Shown: piece by piece, positions 46,555 to 60,594 of the stretch
How positions within the stretch are numbered: position 1 is the stretch's first letter
Layout of the letters: every line of letters begins with the position of its first letter
Assembly (NCBI GenBank): GCA_026874595.1
Contig: CM049313.1
Location: 12,461,508-12,525,507, forward strand
Source of the DNA: Sipunculus nudus
Lineage: Eukaryota; Annelida; Sipuncula; Golfingiida; Sipunculidae
DNA length: 64,000 nucleotides
Reading direction: 5' to 3'
Notes under the pieces: generated by a model
The model's database searches: none
Told to the model about the DNA's origin: nothing
Seen by the model: only the letters and a program-made list of their open reading frames with translations
Program-made: the position numbers and the translations under genes

Positions 46555-47180
46555 GAAAAAAAAGCGTGTTCAGCCAGTTTGTACATAATTGATATAAACC
46601 GTTGACAGCTAAATGGGTTTTTATCAAATTTTTCTATACTTATTTGTAGGGATTAACTTATTCTTTGGGTAGGTCTAATATCAATTTAACATTTTCATAT
46701 AATGGTCAATCTACATGTCATTGTTTAAATTCTTTTATTGTCTAAGACGGATATGTATGTCATTTATTTATCAGGTATTTTCACTTAGAAATCTATTTCA
46801 TTTTTCAAACAATTCTCAGCAGAACAGTAGAAGTTTATTTATAAAATGGAATGATTTTTAAATTAACAGTGTGCTGCATTATAAGCGTGTACTCCCAATG
46901 AGTACATACTTTATATAAACCGTTGAGAGCTGAATGGGTTTTTATCTATTTTTATCTAAACTTATTTGTAAGGATTAATTATATTATAAATATAATATCA
47001 ATAGGTCTAATATCAATTCAACATTTCCATAAAGGTTATGGCCAGACCATACGTCATTGTATAAATTCTCCTATTGTCTATGACGGATATGTACGACATT
47101 TATTTATCAGGAATTTTCACTTAGAAATTCCCTACATTTTTCAATTAAAAATAAGTTCTAAGTTGATTCCTGTGATTAAA
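46555..47180 (+). repeat. Two-copy tandem duplication, 321 bp period
   Basis: TAAACCGTTGASAGCTRAATG occurs at 46595 and 46916. Both copies continue with GGTTTTTATC, ACTTATTTGTARGGATTAA, TAGGTCTAATATCAATT, ACGGATATGTAYG and CATTTATTTATCAGGWATT, then TTCACTTAGAAAT. The start also aligns at AAGCGTGT. Divergence is moderate, with small indels. No coding frame is conserved between copies. Confidence 0.85.
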
Positions 47181-48971
47181 CGGTATTAAGGACCGCAAAA
47201 ATATACAAACTGCCTCCGAAAAATTAAAAAGAAAATATTTCAAACCTGACCACTTTTTTATTTCGATGATTTGACTTTGAGTTAATATTTAATTAGAACG
47301 CGTTGCCATAATTATCTCCTCTTTTTTCGCATTCTCTGAAACTTGAACTTAACCGCTAAAGAGAAAACATATTAAACACAAGTAAATTCAGCCACCTCGA
47401 GTCTCTTTCTTACAGCACGCGGCTAAGCACTGCACCCGTTGAAGTACGAAGGGGGCCCCGACCTTTTGCACGTTTGCATATCAGCATAAATGACTTTTTA
47501 GTCATACTAACGCCGATCGTGACAGGGGACAAATGCTGCGTTGCATTTTACTTTATCAGAAAATACCTACCCTTGAGAATCTCAGCTTCTTTCCTTCTTT
47601 GGCACTGACTCTGTCGCTGGGACAGGAATGAATGATAGATGCTACCTGTGAAGCAGTCATGGTTTCATCGGTAAATTTCTGCGGAGAGACGTGTTTTTAT
47701 GGCTTCTCAGCTCGTATAATATTTGTTGTAAATTGTATACGCAGTTGCCACAGTAATTATGCTAATTCACACTCCTTCACAGAGTTTTTTAATCTGTTTC
47801 ACCCAACTTATAACAAAATACACTTTTTTACGGGTTCATGCTCTGATATAGTACTAAATTCATCCACCAGATGTCAGGGTAAGTGGCAGTCACGTAATCT
47901 AAAAATGATGCACATCTGAATTTAGTCCCAAAAAAATTAACAACGACAAAATTGTTTTGAAAAATTCATACAAGAGATCTGAAGAAAACAATTACACAGA
48001 TGGAGAACCGACACAAAAACGAACATATATAGCGATAGACGGATACACCGACGTGTACCTAGCTTGATTCGGATGTTGGAAGTTATGGAACGAATGGTTG
48101 AGAAGAGAGAGATTATTTAGGAAATTTATTAACAGATAAAAATCTCCTACTTCGGTCTGTCTTTGTAATTAAAGGGCACGAATTAATGATATTATCTATT
48201 GATAAAACCGATAGTTTTATATATTAAATCTCGTCTCAATTTGTCGTAGAACCAATTACATTCATCGCGTCCTGTTAAGTTCGATTAAAAGCCAAAAAAT
48301 GCGAACGTTCAAGTTATCGTTTTTTATTGAGTTTCTTCAGAAATAAACTAATATTGATTTCTGAATATATTCATTAAAGAAATTTACAATATATTCAAGA
48401 TAAATAATGAAGAATTCACCTGGTTAATACCCAGGCATCGCCCTGCAGGAGGACTTACGACTGTGGCTGTTACATCCAGATTCCAAATAAGATAATTATG
48501 TTGATGGGTAGGTGATAATATAAATCACGCTTCAAAGACAGAACGCCCCTTTAATAAGTGCTAATGATAAAGGAACGTACTCATCAAATAGTTTGTTTTT
48601 AAGCTTCAGCTTCTTAATGACGTGACAAGACTGCTAAAAAGTCTTAACTCAATAAGCGCGAGCTCTATTTCAGGCCTGGTGAATCAACACGATACCGTTT
48701 CTTTTGATCTTAAAGCATTGCTTCCCTAAAGGAGCAGTTTTGTTCACTAATTAGCTGTCTGAGAGAAAACACCTTCACCATCCAAACGCCTGAATATTAT
48801 CTTTAAATATATATCTACTGACTTTAGACCAACCTCTACAAAATTAATGACATAGATTGGACAAAAAGTAAAATAAACGTGCAACAGCATAAGTCCTTGA
48901 CTTAACTCCGTAGGTCTCACCTGCATAAAGCTTTCCATGAAGCCATTCATAGATTTTATATATTTTTTTAG
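47181..48971. other. Unassigned sequence
   Basis: No gene or RNA is recognised. A 95-codon ORF (47632-47919) has no motif known to me. Confidence 0.4.
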
Positions 48972-49165
48972 AGGAGAGATCCATGGCCTGTTGGTAGCAC
49001 TTTCTGTTTAACGAGCGTGTATGTAAGCATAATAAGAATGATTTCATTATTAACCTTCCTGGGTTTAATGATTTCTGTGCACGTGCAAGGAAAAAATGTT
49101 GATAACTTAACCTGCTAGTGAGAAATTAGGGCGAAGCTCTGGCCTTTTATCAATTCATCATCATT
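48972..49165 (+). repeat. Dispersed repeat pair, copy 1
   Basis: Shares with 51668-51860 the ordered words CCATGGCCTGTTGGTRGCACT, GTTTAACGAG/ATTTAATGAG, CATAATAAGAATGAT/ATGATAAGGATGAT, ATTATTAA, then TAACCTG, GAAGCTCTGG/AAATCTCTGG and TTTTA. No TIR or ORF is evident. Confidence 0.65.
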
Positions 49166-51069
49166 TTACGTTTGAGGCGCTTACGCGCAAGGGGAAACAA
49201 CCCGGAAAACGTACAGAACTACAGAGGACATAGAGCTTCTTTGAGGTTGGTTATCAATATTTAAAGACGAGAATGATGATGTAAGCGGCCCAACAAACAA
49301 TGATGATGTGAGCGGCCCAAAATAGAGACAATTTATTAATACCCTTAAGTGAAGAAGCAGGGCTGTCTAGTTTATACCAGAACTTATGTCAGTCCCGTCG
49401 GACTGCTCATGGTGTCCTGTTGGTTTCTAAAGCCAGAGCATGTAATCACTGAGGGACATACATGGCGGCGCCTCGTCTGGTTCTCTGGCGTTCTTTAAGA
49501 AGTCCTTAATGAGGCTCGGCAACTCACTGCTCTTTCATTATAAAACTAAGCGCTCGCAATTACTTGCTGCCTTTTGATGTAAAACATGAAATAGTGACAT
49601 TTGCTCCGCGTGACCTGATGGGGCATGGTCTGGCAGAATTAAATATTTTTTTTCATAAAACGATCCATCGTCTTCAGAGATCCACCAGAAAGCGGAATCA
49701 GGTGGCTTAATGTAAAATACAAAAGCGCAGCCCTCTGCATGAGGGTTGCAATTTGTCTGTATATCCGTATTCAATGCTGATAGGAGATTATATGACCATC
49801 CCTGTCTGTCACGATGGCTTCTAGCTGTCTATTTGTCCCTCCCGTCTCCTTTCCCATAAATTATTTCTCCTTTTTCTTGACCAGATTGACAGGTTGCCTA
49901 GCCATGACAACATGACATTCAGGCCTTTTTTTAAATAAACTGATGGGGGCCTGCGAAACAAGTCATAAACAGAACACGGATCAAAACATTTCCTTTGTGG
50001 TAGTATTTGACCTCAGAGGCTTTTGTGATCGTGTTTTATTTGCAAAAAAATGAAGAAAAATGATGTGACACAATTTTTTTGGTGGTTACCCTGGCGGCGA
50101 GCAGTTTCAACTGCCGCGGTTTCCGCTGTCAAGCCGCAATGACGGACGATGAGACAAACTTTCCGAGTAAAACCAGCTTTTATTTATAACTGCTGCATGA
50201 ATAATCGTTAGTCAACCGTGAATGCAATATTAATTATTTTTCAAACAGAATAACGTCATTTTATGTCTTATCTCGGGAAAATTACAGTTCAACAACCAGA
50301 TGAAAATGATACTATTGAACTGGCATGCACATCTACTTTAATTATAATTTACCCGAACCCTATAGCTTATACTGCCACCTCAACGTCCTCAGTTCGGGTG
50401 GCAGGCTGCCGCCTCAGGTTGCTGTGTCATTTTGCTGTACAAAACACTTTAATGACATTACCAATGCTTCTTTAAAATAAAAACCAGTATCATAATATTA
50501 GCAATATTATTGTTGGTATTTTAACAATAAGCTCATTTGCAAATAGTAAGGCCTAGAACAGGTAAGTAAAATTTTCTATATTTTTATTAGAAGCGAAGAA
50601 AACACAAATAAATGTCTCTGTATGACACATGAACATGCCTTGATACATGGCTTGCAAAAATGTACAATTTAAATATACAATAATTAAACGTACGTAACGT
50701 TATATATCTTATAAAAACAAAACTAAGCAAAAAAATATAAACTTTGGTTCTATCATTAAGAATAACACTAAAAATACAAAACTCTTGATACAGACATGAT
50801 TTTAAGGTTGAATATTATTTAAGATCACCATAAACGATACTCGGTGCATAGTTAGGACAAATGAATCTTATTTATATGCACCTATTGATAACCTACTGCT
50901 CCCGATGACAATGATCCGACAGGCATTGATTTTCAGCTCTGTTTGCTATTTCGATGGATATCACATCACGTGACTCGATCATTTTTTTTTTCAGAACACT
51001 TCCGCGGCAAGCACTTCTTGTCTTCTTATTCCTTTCCTGTACAATAACAAACTGATTATTTCAAAACTG
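49166..51069. other. Unassigned sequence
   Basis: No gene is recognised. A short direct repeat (GATGATGTRAGCGGCCCAA, period 29) lies at about 49272-49320. Confidence 0.4.
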
Positions 51070-51362
51070 GCTTCTGTGGATCAGGGATAAAGCGCAGGAC
51101 TCAAAGCCGGGAGATCGTGGGTTCGAATCTCAGTCGAGGCGGTGAGATTTTTCACGGTCGGCCCCTATCCAGGCTGAGGGTGCTGCAGCCTTTTTGGGAA
51201 GGCTGTGCCCCAAAGTCGTGTATCACTCAAATACGAGTGCGTCTTTGGGGGGGGGGATCCTCGGTGTTATGACCCCAGCAATGGGGATGATTACACACCC
51301 AGGGCCCTCTGGTGCGGTAGACACCAGGCCTGGGCGACACCAGGATGCAAAATAAAATAAAT
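51070..51362 (+). mobile_element. tRNA-derived SINE (plus-strand copy)
   Basis: The head contains AAGCGCAGGACTCAAAGCCG followed by GGGAGATCGTGGGTTCGAAT and a B box, GGTTCGAATCTC, at 51120-51131. The body contains GATTACACACCCAGGGCC, GGCCTGGGCGACACCAGGAT and an A-rich tail, AAAATAAAATAAATGA. A G10 run (51247-51256) interrupts the body. It is homologous to the minus-strand copy at 45736-46011. The tRNA of origin was not determined. Confidence 0.85.
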
Positions 51363-51667
51363 GATAGGAAGCGAGTGCTACTGCCGAGACAAGTAGTCCC
51401 ACACTGAAATGGAAACTCTACAGAAGAACATACTTAGGTTAAGAATTAGATAAGTCAACATTGCAAAAATGGAGGCGGTTACCTCGACAACAAAAAAAAA
51501 GATTATTTCAAAGAAGGTTTTGTATCAGTTATATCAATAATTAAAGCATATGCTTGGTTCAGAACGGACCAGAACCAGAACAGACCTGTGCCAGTAAAGA
51601 ACAGAGAAGTTAAAGCATGGTCATTCTGAGAAAAAAAAATGAAACGTGGGAAAAGCCTTTGTTTTAA
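51363..51667. other. Unassigned sequence
   Basis: No gene or repeat is recognised between the SINE and the dispersed repeat. Confidence 0.4.
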
Positions 51668-51860
51668 AGGATAGTTCCATGGCCTGTTGGTGGCACTGTC
51701 TATTTAATGAGTATGACGGTATCCATATGATAAGGATGATATGTTATTATTAAGCCCTCTGGATTTCAGGTTTTATATGCCTGGGGATAGGAATAATCAA
51801 GAAGTCATAACCTGACGTTAAGATATTAGAGCAAATCTCTGGGATTTTACCATTAAGTCA
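51668..51860 (+). repeat. Dispersed repeat pair, copy 2
   Basis: Counterpart of 48972-49165, in the same orientation about 2.7 kb away. It ends near a 32 bp tandem duplication just left of the satellite array. Confidence 0.65.
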
Positions 51861-51912
51861 TTTAGGCACAGGCGGGGTTTACCATTAAGTCATTTAGGCA
51901 CAGGGGGGGTTC
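51849..51912. repeat. 32 bp tandem duplication
   Basis: TTACCATTAAGTCATTTAGG followed by CACAGGSGGGGT occurs twice in a row, differing at a C/G position. It lies 45 bp left of the satellite array edge. Confidence 0.85.
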
Positions 51913-53336
51913 TAAGGGGAACCTTTAGCTCCAAAGTCCAATGCCTTAACCACATTTCCCTTAAACTGGGAAATGCTTATATCCAACATTTTTTTTAATG
52001 ATGGATGAACTCCGATCAATATACGAAATTAATATCCATTGACAGCGTCAAACAATATTTGATTCATAGGCATTAATACAAAGGGATGGATATATATCCC
52101 ACCCCACCCCCCTGAAACTGGGAAATGCTTATATCCAACATTTTTTTTAATGATGGATGAACTCCGATCAATATACGAAATTAATATCCATTGACAGCGT
52201 CAAACAATATTTGATTCATAGGCATTAATACAAAGGGATGGATATATATCCCACCCCACCCCCCTGAAACTGGGAAATGCTTATATCCAACATTTTTTTT
52301 AATGATGGATGAACTCCGATCAATATACGAAATTAATATCCATTGACAGCGTCAAACAATATTTGATTCATAGGCATTAATACAAAGGGATGGATATATA
52401 TCCCACCCCACCCCCCTGAAACTGGGAAATGCTTATATCCAACATTTTTTTTAATGATGGATGAACTCCGATTAATATACGAAATAAATATCCATTGACA
52501 GCGTCAAACAATATTTGATTTATAGGCATTAATACAAAGGGATGGATATATATCCCACCCCCACCCCCCTGAAACTGGGAAATGCTTTATTTCCAACATT
52601 TTTTTTTAATGATGGATGAACTCCGATTAATATACGAAATAAATATCCATTGACAGCGTCAAACAATATTTGATTTATAGGCATTAATACAAAGGGATGG
52701 ATATATATCCCACCCCACCCCCCTGAAACTGGGAAATGCTTATTTCCAACATTTTTTTTAATGATGGATGAACTCCGATCAATATACGAAATAAATATCC
52801 ATTGACAGCGTCAAACAATATTTGATTTATAGGCATTAATACAGAGGGATGGATATATATCCCACCCCACCCCCCTGAAACTGGGAAATGCTTATTTCCA
52901 ACATTTTTTTTAATGATGGATGAACTCCGATCAATATACGAAATAAATATCCATTGACAGCGTCAAACAATATTTGATTTATAGGCATTAATACAGAGGG
53001 ATGGATATATATCCCACCCCACCCCCCTGAAACTGGGAAATGCTTATTTTCAATATTTTTTTTTAATGATGGATGAACTCCGATCAATATACGAAATAAA
53101 TATCCATTGACAGCGTCAAACAATATTTGATTCATAGGCATTAATACAAAGGGATGGATATATATCCCACCTCCACCCCCCTTAAACTGGGAAATGCTTA
53201 TTTCCAACATTTTTTTTAATGATGGATGAACTCCGATCAATATACGAAATTAATATCCATTGACAGCGTCAAACAATATTTGATTCATAGGCATTAATAC
53301 AAAGGGATGGATATATATCCCACCTCCACCCCCCTT

Positions 53337-54559
53337 AAACTGGGAAATGCTTATTTCCAACATTTTTTTTAATGATGGATGAACTCCGATCAATATACGA
53401 AATAAATATCCATTGACAGCGTCAAACAATATTTGATTCATAGGCATTAATACAGAGGGATGGATATATATCCCACCCCACCCCCCTGAAACTGGGAAAT
53501 GCTTATATCCAACATTTTTTTTAATGATGGATGAACTCCGATCAATATACGAAATAAATATCCATTGACAGCGTCAAACAATATTTGATTCATAGGCATT
53601 AATACAGAGGGATGGATATATATCCCACCCCACCCCCCTGAAACTGGGAAATGCTTATATCCAACATTTTTTTTTAATGATGGATGAACTCCGATCAATA
53701 TACGAAATAAATATCCATTGACAGCGTCAAACAATATTTGATTCATAGGCATTAATACAGAGGGATGGATATATATCCCACCCCACCCCCCTGAAACTGG
53801 GAAATGCTTATATCCAACATTTTTTTTTAATGATGGATGAACTCCGATCAATATACGAAATAAATATCCATTGACAGCGTCAAACAATATTTGATTCATA
53901 GGCATTAATACAGAGGGATGGATATATATCCCACCTCCACCCCCCTTAAACTGGGAAATGCTTTATATCCAACATTTTTTTTATGATGGCTAAACTCCGA
54001 TCAATATACGAAATAAATATCCATTGACAGCGTCAAACAATATTTGATTCATAGGCATTAATACAGAGGGATGGATATATATCCCACCCCACCCCCCTGA
54101 AACTGGGAAATGCTTTATATCCAACATTTTTTTTATGATGGCTAAACTCCGATCAATATACGAAATAAATATCCATTGACAGCGTCAAACAATATTTGAT
54201 TCATAGGCATTAATACAGAGGGATGGATATATATCCCACCCCACCCCCCTGAAACTGGGAAATGCTTATATCCAACATTTTTTTTTAATGATGGATGAAC
54301 TCCGATCAATATACGAAATAAATATCCATTGACAGCGTCAAACAATATTTGATTCATAGGCATTAATACAGAGGGATGGATATATATCCCACCCCACCCC
54401 CCTGAAACTGGGAAATGCTTATATCCAACATTTTTTTTTAATGATGGATGAACTCCGATCAATATACGAAATAAATATCCATTGACAGCGTCAAACAATA
54501 TTTGATTCATAGGCATTAATACAGAGGGATGGATATATATCCCACCTCCACCCCCCTTA
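53337..54559. repeat. Four-monomer higher-order unit, about 611 bp
   Basis: Monomers with the private combination CTTAAACTGGG, CTTTATATCC and TGATGGCTAAACTCC begin at 53948 and 54559, 611 bp apart. Each is preceded by two monomers with nine T residues. This indicates a four-monomer block copied at least twice. Its outer limits are approximate. Confidence 0.65.
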
Positions 54560-57500
54560 AACTGGGAAATGCTTTATATCCAACATTTTTTTTATGATGG
54601 CTAAACTCCGATCAATATACGAAATAAATATCCATTGACAGCGTCAAACAATATTTGATTCATAGGCATTAATACAGAGGGATGGATATATATCCCACCC
54701 CACCCCCCTGAAACTGGGAAATGCTTATATCCAACATTTTTTTTAATGATGGATGAACTCCGATCAATATACGAAATAAATATCCATTGACAGCGTCAAA
54801 CAATATTTGATTCATAGGCATTAATACAGAGGGATGGATATATATCCCACCCCACCCCCCTGAAACTGGGAAATGCTTATATCCAACATTTTTTTTAATG
54901 ATGGATGAACTCCGATCAATATACGAAATAAATATCCATTGACAGCGTCAAACAATATTTGATTCATAGGCATTAATACAGAGGGATGGATATATATCCC
55001 ACCCCACCCCCCTGAAACTGGGAAATGCTTTATATCCAACATTTTTTTTAATGATGGATGAACTCCGATCAATATACGAAATAAATATCCATTGACAGCG
55101 TCAAACAATATTTGATTCATAGGCATTAATACAGAGGGATGGATATATATCCCACCCCACCCCCCTGAAACTGGGAAATGCTTATATCCAACATTTTTTT
55201 TAATGATGGATGAACTCCGATCAATATACGAAATAAATATCCATTGACAGCGTCAAACAATATTTGATTCATAGGCATTAATACAGAGGGATGGATATAT
55301 ATCCCACCCCACCCCCCTGAAACTGGGAAATGCTTATATCCAACATTTTTTTTAATGATGGATGAACTCCGATCAATATACGAAATAAATATCCATTGAC
55401 AGCGTCAAACAATATTTGATTCATAGGCATTAATACAGAGGGATGGATATATATCCCACCCCACCCCCCTGAAACTGGGAAATGCTTATATCCAACATTT
55501 TTTTTAATGATGGATGAACTCCGATCAATATACGAAATAAATATCCATTGACAGCGTCAAACAATATTTGATTCATAGGCATTAATACAGAGGGATGGAT
55601 ATATATCCCACCCCACCCCCCTGAAACTGGGAAATGCTTATATCCAACATTTTTTTTAATGATGGATGAACTCCGATCAATATACGAAATAAATATCCAT
55701 TGACAGCGTCAAACAATATTTGATTCATAGGCATTAATACAGAGGGATGGATATATATCCCACCCCACCCCCCTGAAACTGGGAAATGCTTATATCCAAC
55801 ATTTTTTTTAATGATGGATGAACTCCGATCAATATACGAAATAAATATCCATTGACAGCGTCAAACAATATTTGATTCATAGGCATTAATACAGAGGGAT
55901 GGATAATATATATCCCACCCCACCCCCCTGAAACTGGGAAATGCTTATATCCAACATTTTTTTTAATGATGGATGAACTCCGATCAATATACGAAATAAA
56001 TATCCATTGACAGCGTCAAACAATATTTGATTCATAGGCATTAATACAGAGGGATGGATATATATCCCACCCCACCCCCCCTGAAACTGGGAAATGCTTA
56101 TATCCAACATTTTTTTTAATGATGGATGAACTCCGATCAATATACGAAATAAATATCCATTGACAGCGTCAAACAATATTTGATTCATAGGCATTAATAC
56201 AGAGGGATGGATATATATCCCACCCCACCCCCCCTGAAACTGGGAAATGCTTATATCCAACATTTTTTTTAATGATGGATGAACTCCGATCAATATACGA
56301 AATAAATATCCATTGACAGCGTCAAACAATATTTGATTCATAGGCATTAATACAGAGGGATGGATATATATCCCACCCCACCCCCCTGAAACTGGGAAAT
56401 GCTTATATCCAACATTTTTTTTAATGATGGATGAACTCCGATCAATATACGAAATAAATATCCATTGACAGCGTCAAACAATATTTGATTCATAGGCATT
56501 AATACAGAGGGATGGATATATATCCCACCCCACCCCCCTGAAACTGGGAAATGCTTATATCCAACATTTTTTTTAATGATGGATGAACTCCGATCAATAC
56601 GAATAAAAATATCCATTGACAGCGTCAAACAATATTTGATTCATAGGCATTAATACAGAGGGATGGATATATATCCCACCCCACCCCCCTGAAACTGGGA
56701 AATGCTTATTTCCAACATTTTTTTTAATGATGGATGAACTCCGATCAATATACGAAATAAATATCCATTGACAGCGTCAAACAATATTTGATTCATAGGC
56801 ATTAATACAGAGGGATGGATATATATCCCACCCCACCCCCCTGAAACTGGGAAATGCTTATATCCAACATTTTTTTTAATGATGGATGAACTCCGATCAA
56901 TATACGAAATAAATATCCATTGACAGCGTCAAACAATATTTGATTCATAGGCATTAATACAGAGGGATGGATATATATCCCACCCCACCCCCCTGAAACT
57001 GGGAAATGCTTATATCCAACATTTTTTTTAATGATGGATGAACTCCGATCAATATACGAAATAAATATCCATTGACAGCGTCAAACAATATTTGATTCAT
57101 AGGCATTAATACAGAGGGATGGATATATATCCCACCCCACCCCCCTGAAACTGGGAAATGCTTATATCCAACATTTTTTTTAATGATGGATGAACTCCGA
57201 TCAATATACGAAATAAATATCCATTGACAGCGTCAAACAATATTTGATTCATAGGCATTAATACAGAGGGATGGATATATATCCCACCCCACCCCCCTGA
57301 AACTGGGAAATGCTTATATCCAACATTTTTTTTAATGATGGATGAACTCCGATCAATATACGAAATAAATATCCATTGACAGCGTCAAACAATATTTGAT
57401 TCATAGGCATTAATACAGAGGGATGGATATATATCCCACCCCACCCCCCTGAAACTGGGAAATGCTTATATCCAACATTTTTTTTAATGATGGATGAACT

Positions 57501-57699
57501 CCGATCAATATACGAAATAAATATCCATTGACAGCGTCAAACAATATTTGATTCATAGGCATTAATACAGAGGGATGGATATATATCCCACCCCACCCCC
57601 CTGAAACTGGGAAATGCTTATATCCAACATTTTTTTTAATGATGGATGAACTCCGATCAATATACGAAATAAATATCCATTGACAGCGTCAAACAATAT

Positions 57700-60594
57700 T
57701 TGATTCATAGGCATTAATACAGAGGGATGGATATATATCCCACCCCACCCCCCTGAAACTGGGAAATGCTTATATCCAACATTTTTTTTAATGATGGATG
57801 AACTCCGATCAATATACGAAATAAATATCCATTGACAGCGTCAAACAATATTTGATTCATAGGCATTAATACAGAGGGATGGATATATATCCCACCCCAC
57901 CCCCCTGAAACTGGGAAATGCTTATATCCAACATTTTTTTTAATGATGGATGAACTCCGATCAATATACGAAATAAATATCCATTGACAGCGTCAAACAA
58001 TATTTGATTCATAGGCATTAATACAGAGGGATGGATATATATCCCACCCCACCCCCCTGAAACTGGGAAATGCTTATATCCAACATTTTTTTTAATGATG
58101 GATGAACTCCGATCAATATACGAAATAAATATCCATTGACAGCGTCAAACAATATTTGATTCATAGGCATTAATACAGAGGGATGGATATATATCCCACC
58201 CCACCCCCCTGAAACTGGGAAATGCTTATATCCAACATTTTTTTTAATGATGGATGAACTCCGATCAATATACGAAATAAATATCCATTGACAGCGTCAA
58301 ACAATATTTGATTCATAGGCATTAATACAGAGGGATGGATATATATCCCACCCCACCCCCCTGAAACTGGGAAATGCTTATATCCAACATTTTTTTTAAT
58401 GATGGATGAACTCCGATCAATATACGAAATAAATATCCATTGACAGCGTCAAACAATATTTGATTCATAGGCATTAATACAGAGGGATGGATATATATCC
58501 CACCCCACCCCCCTGAAACTGGGAAATGCTTATATCCAACATTTTTTTTAATGATGGATGAACTCCGATCAATATACGAAATAAATATCCATTGACAGCG
58601 TCAAACAATATTTGATTCATAGGCATTAATACAGAGGGATGGATATATATCCCACCCCACCCCCCTGAAACTGGGAAATGCTTATATCCAACATTTTTTT
58701 TAATGATGGATGAACTCCGATCAATATACGAAATAAATATCCATTGACAGCGTCAAACAATATTTGATTCATAGGCATTAATACAGAGGGATGGATATAT
58801 ATCCCACCCCACCCCCCTGAAACTGGGAAATGCTTATATCCAACATTTTTTTTAATGATGGATGAACTCCGAACAATATACGAAATAAATATCCATTGAC
58901 AGCGTCAAACAATATTTGATTCATAGGCATTAATACAGAGGGATGGATATATATCCCACCCCACCCCCCTGAAACTGGGAAATGCTTATATCCAACATTT
59001 TTTTTAATGATGGATGAACTCCGATCAATATACGAAATAAATATCCATTGACAGCGTCAAACAATATTTGATTCATAGGCATTAATACAGAGGGATGGAT
59101 ATATATCCCACCCCACCCCCCTGAAACTGGGAAATGCTTATATCCAACATTTTTTTTAATGATGGATGAACTCCGATCAATATACGAAATAAATATCCAT
59201 TGACAGCGTCAAACAATATTTGATTCATAGGCATTAATACAGAGGGATGGATATATATCCCACCCCACCCCCCTGAAACTGGGAAATGCTTATATCCAAC
59301 ATTTTTTTTAATGATGGATGAACTCCGATTAATATACGAAATAAATATCCATTGACAGCGTCAAACAATCTTTGATTCATAGGCATTAATACAGAGGGAT
59401 GGATATATATCCCACCCCCACCCCCCTGAAACTGGGAAATGCTTATTTTCAACATTTTTTTTAATGATGGATGAACTCCGATTAATATACGAAATAAATA
59501 TCCATTGACAGCGTCAAACAATCTTTGATTCATAGGCATTAATACAGAGGGATGGATATATATCCCACCCCCACCCCCCTGAAACTGGGAAATGCTTATT
59601 TTCAACATTTTTTTTAATGATGGATGAACTCCGATTAATATACGAAATAAATATCCATTGACAGCGTCAAACAATCTTTGATTCATAGGCATTAATACAG
59701 AGGGATGGATATATATCCCACCCCCACCCCCCTGAAACTGGGAAATGCTTATTTTCAACATTTTTTTTAATGATGGATGAACTCCGATTAATATACGAAA
59801 TAAATATCCATTGACAGCGTCAAACAATCTTTGATTCATAGGCATTAATACAGAGGGATGGATATATATCCCACCCCCACCCCCCTGAAACTGGGAAATG
59901 CTTATTTTCAACATTTTTTTTAATGATGGATGAACTCCGATTAATATACGAAATAAATATCCATTGACAGCGTCAAACAATCTTTGATTCATAGGCATTA
60001 ATACAGAGGGATGGATATATATCCCATCCCCACCCCCCTGAAACTGGGAAATGCTTATTTTCAACATTTTTTTTAATGATGGATGAACTCCGATTAATAT
60101 ACGAAATAAATATCCATTGACAGCGTCAAACAATATTTGATTCATAGGCATTAACACAGAGGGATGGATATATATCCCACCCCACCCCCCTGAAACTTGG
60201 AAATGCTTATTTTCAACATTTTTTTTAATGATGGATGAACTCCGATCAATATACGAAATAAATATCCATTGACAGCGTCAAACAATATTTGATTCATAGG
60301 CATTAATACAGAGGGATGGATATATATCCCACCCCCACCCCCCTGAAACTGGGAAATGCTTATTTCCAACATTTTTTTTAATGATGGCTGAACTCCGATC
60401 AATATACGAAATAAATATCCATTGACAGCGTCAAACAATATTTGATTCATAGGCATTAATACAAAGGGATGGATATATATCCCACCCCCACCCCCCTTAA
60501 ACTGGGAAATGCTTATTTCCAACATTTTTTTTAATGATGGCTGAACTCCGATCAATATACGAAATAAATATCCATTGACAGCGTCAAACAATAT
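57700..60594. repeat. 19-monomer higher-order block, copy 1
   Basis: Proposed first copy of a 2895 bp block. Private variants that recur 2895 bp later include CGAACAATA (58871 and 61766), the run of five TTATTTTCAAC / CAATCTTTGATT monomers, CCCATCCCCACC, GGCATTAACACAG and GAAACTTGGAAA. The left boundary is inferred from the period, since the monomers there are too uniform to mark it. Confidence 0.7.

Noticed and set aside
51070-51141. Functional tRNA gene
   Set aside because: The acceptor and anticodon stems do not pair properly, the A box is weak, and the sequence continues as a SINE with a second copy at 45736-46011.
59234-60157. 307-codon ORF, the longest in the window, as a real repetitive protein gene
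   Set aside because: It is built only from 153 bp satellite monomers, has an identical copy at 62129-63052, and breaks wherever monomers are 152 bp. It is explained by satellite structure.
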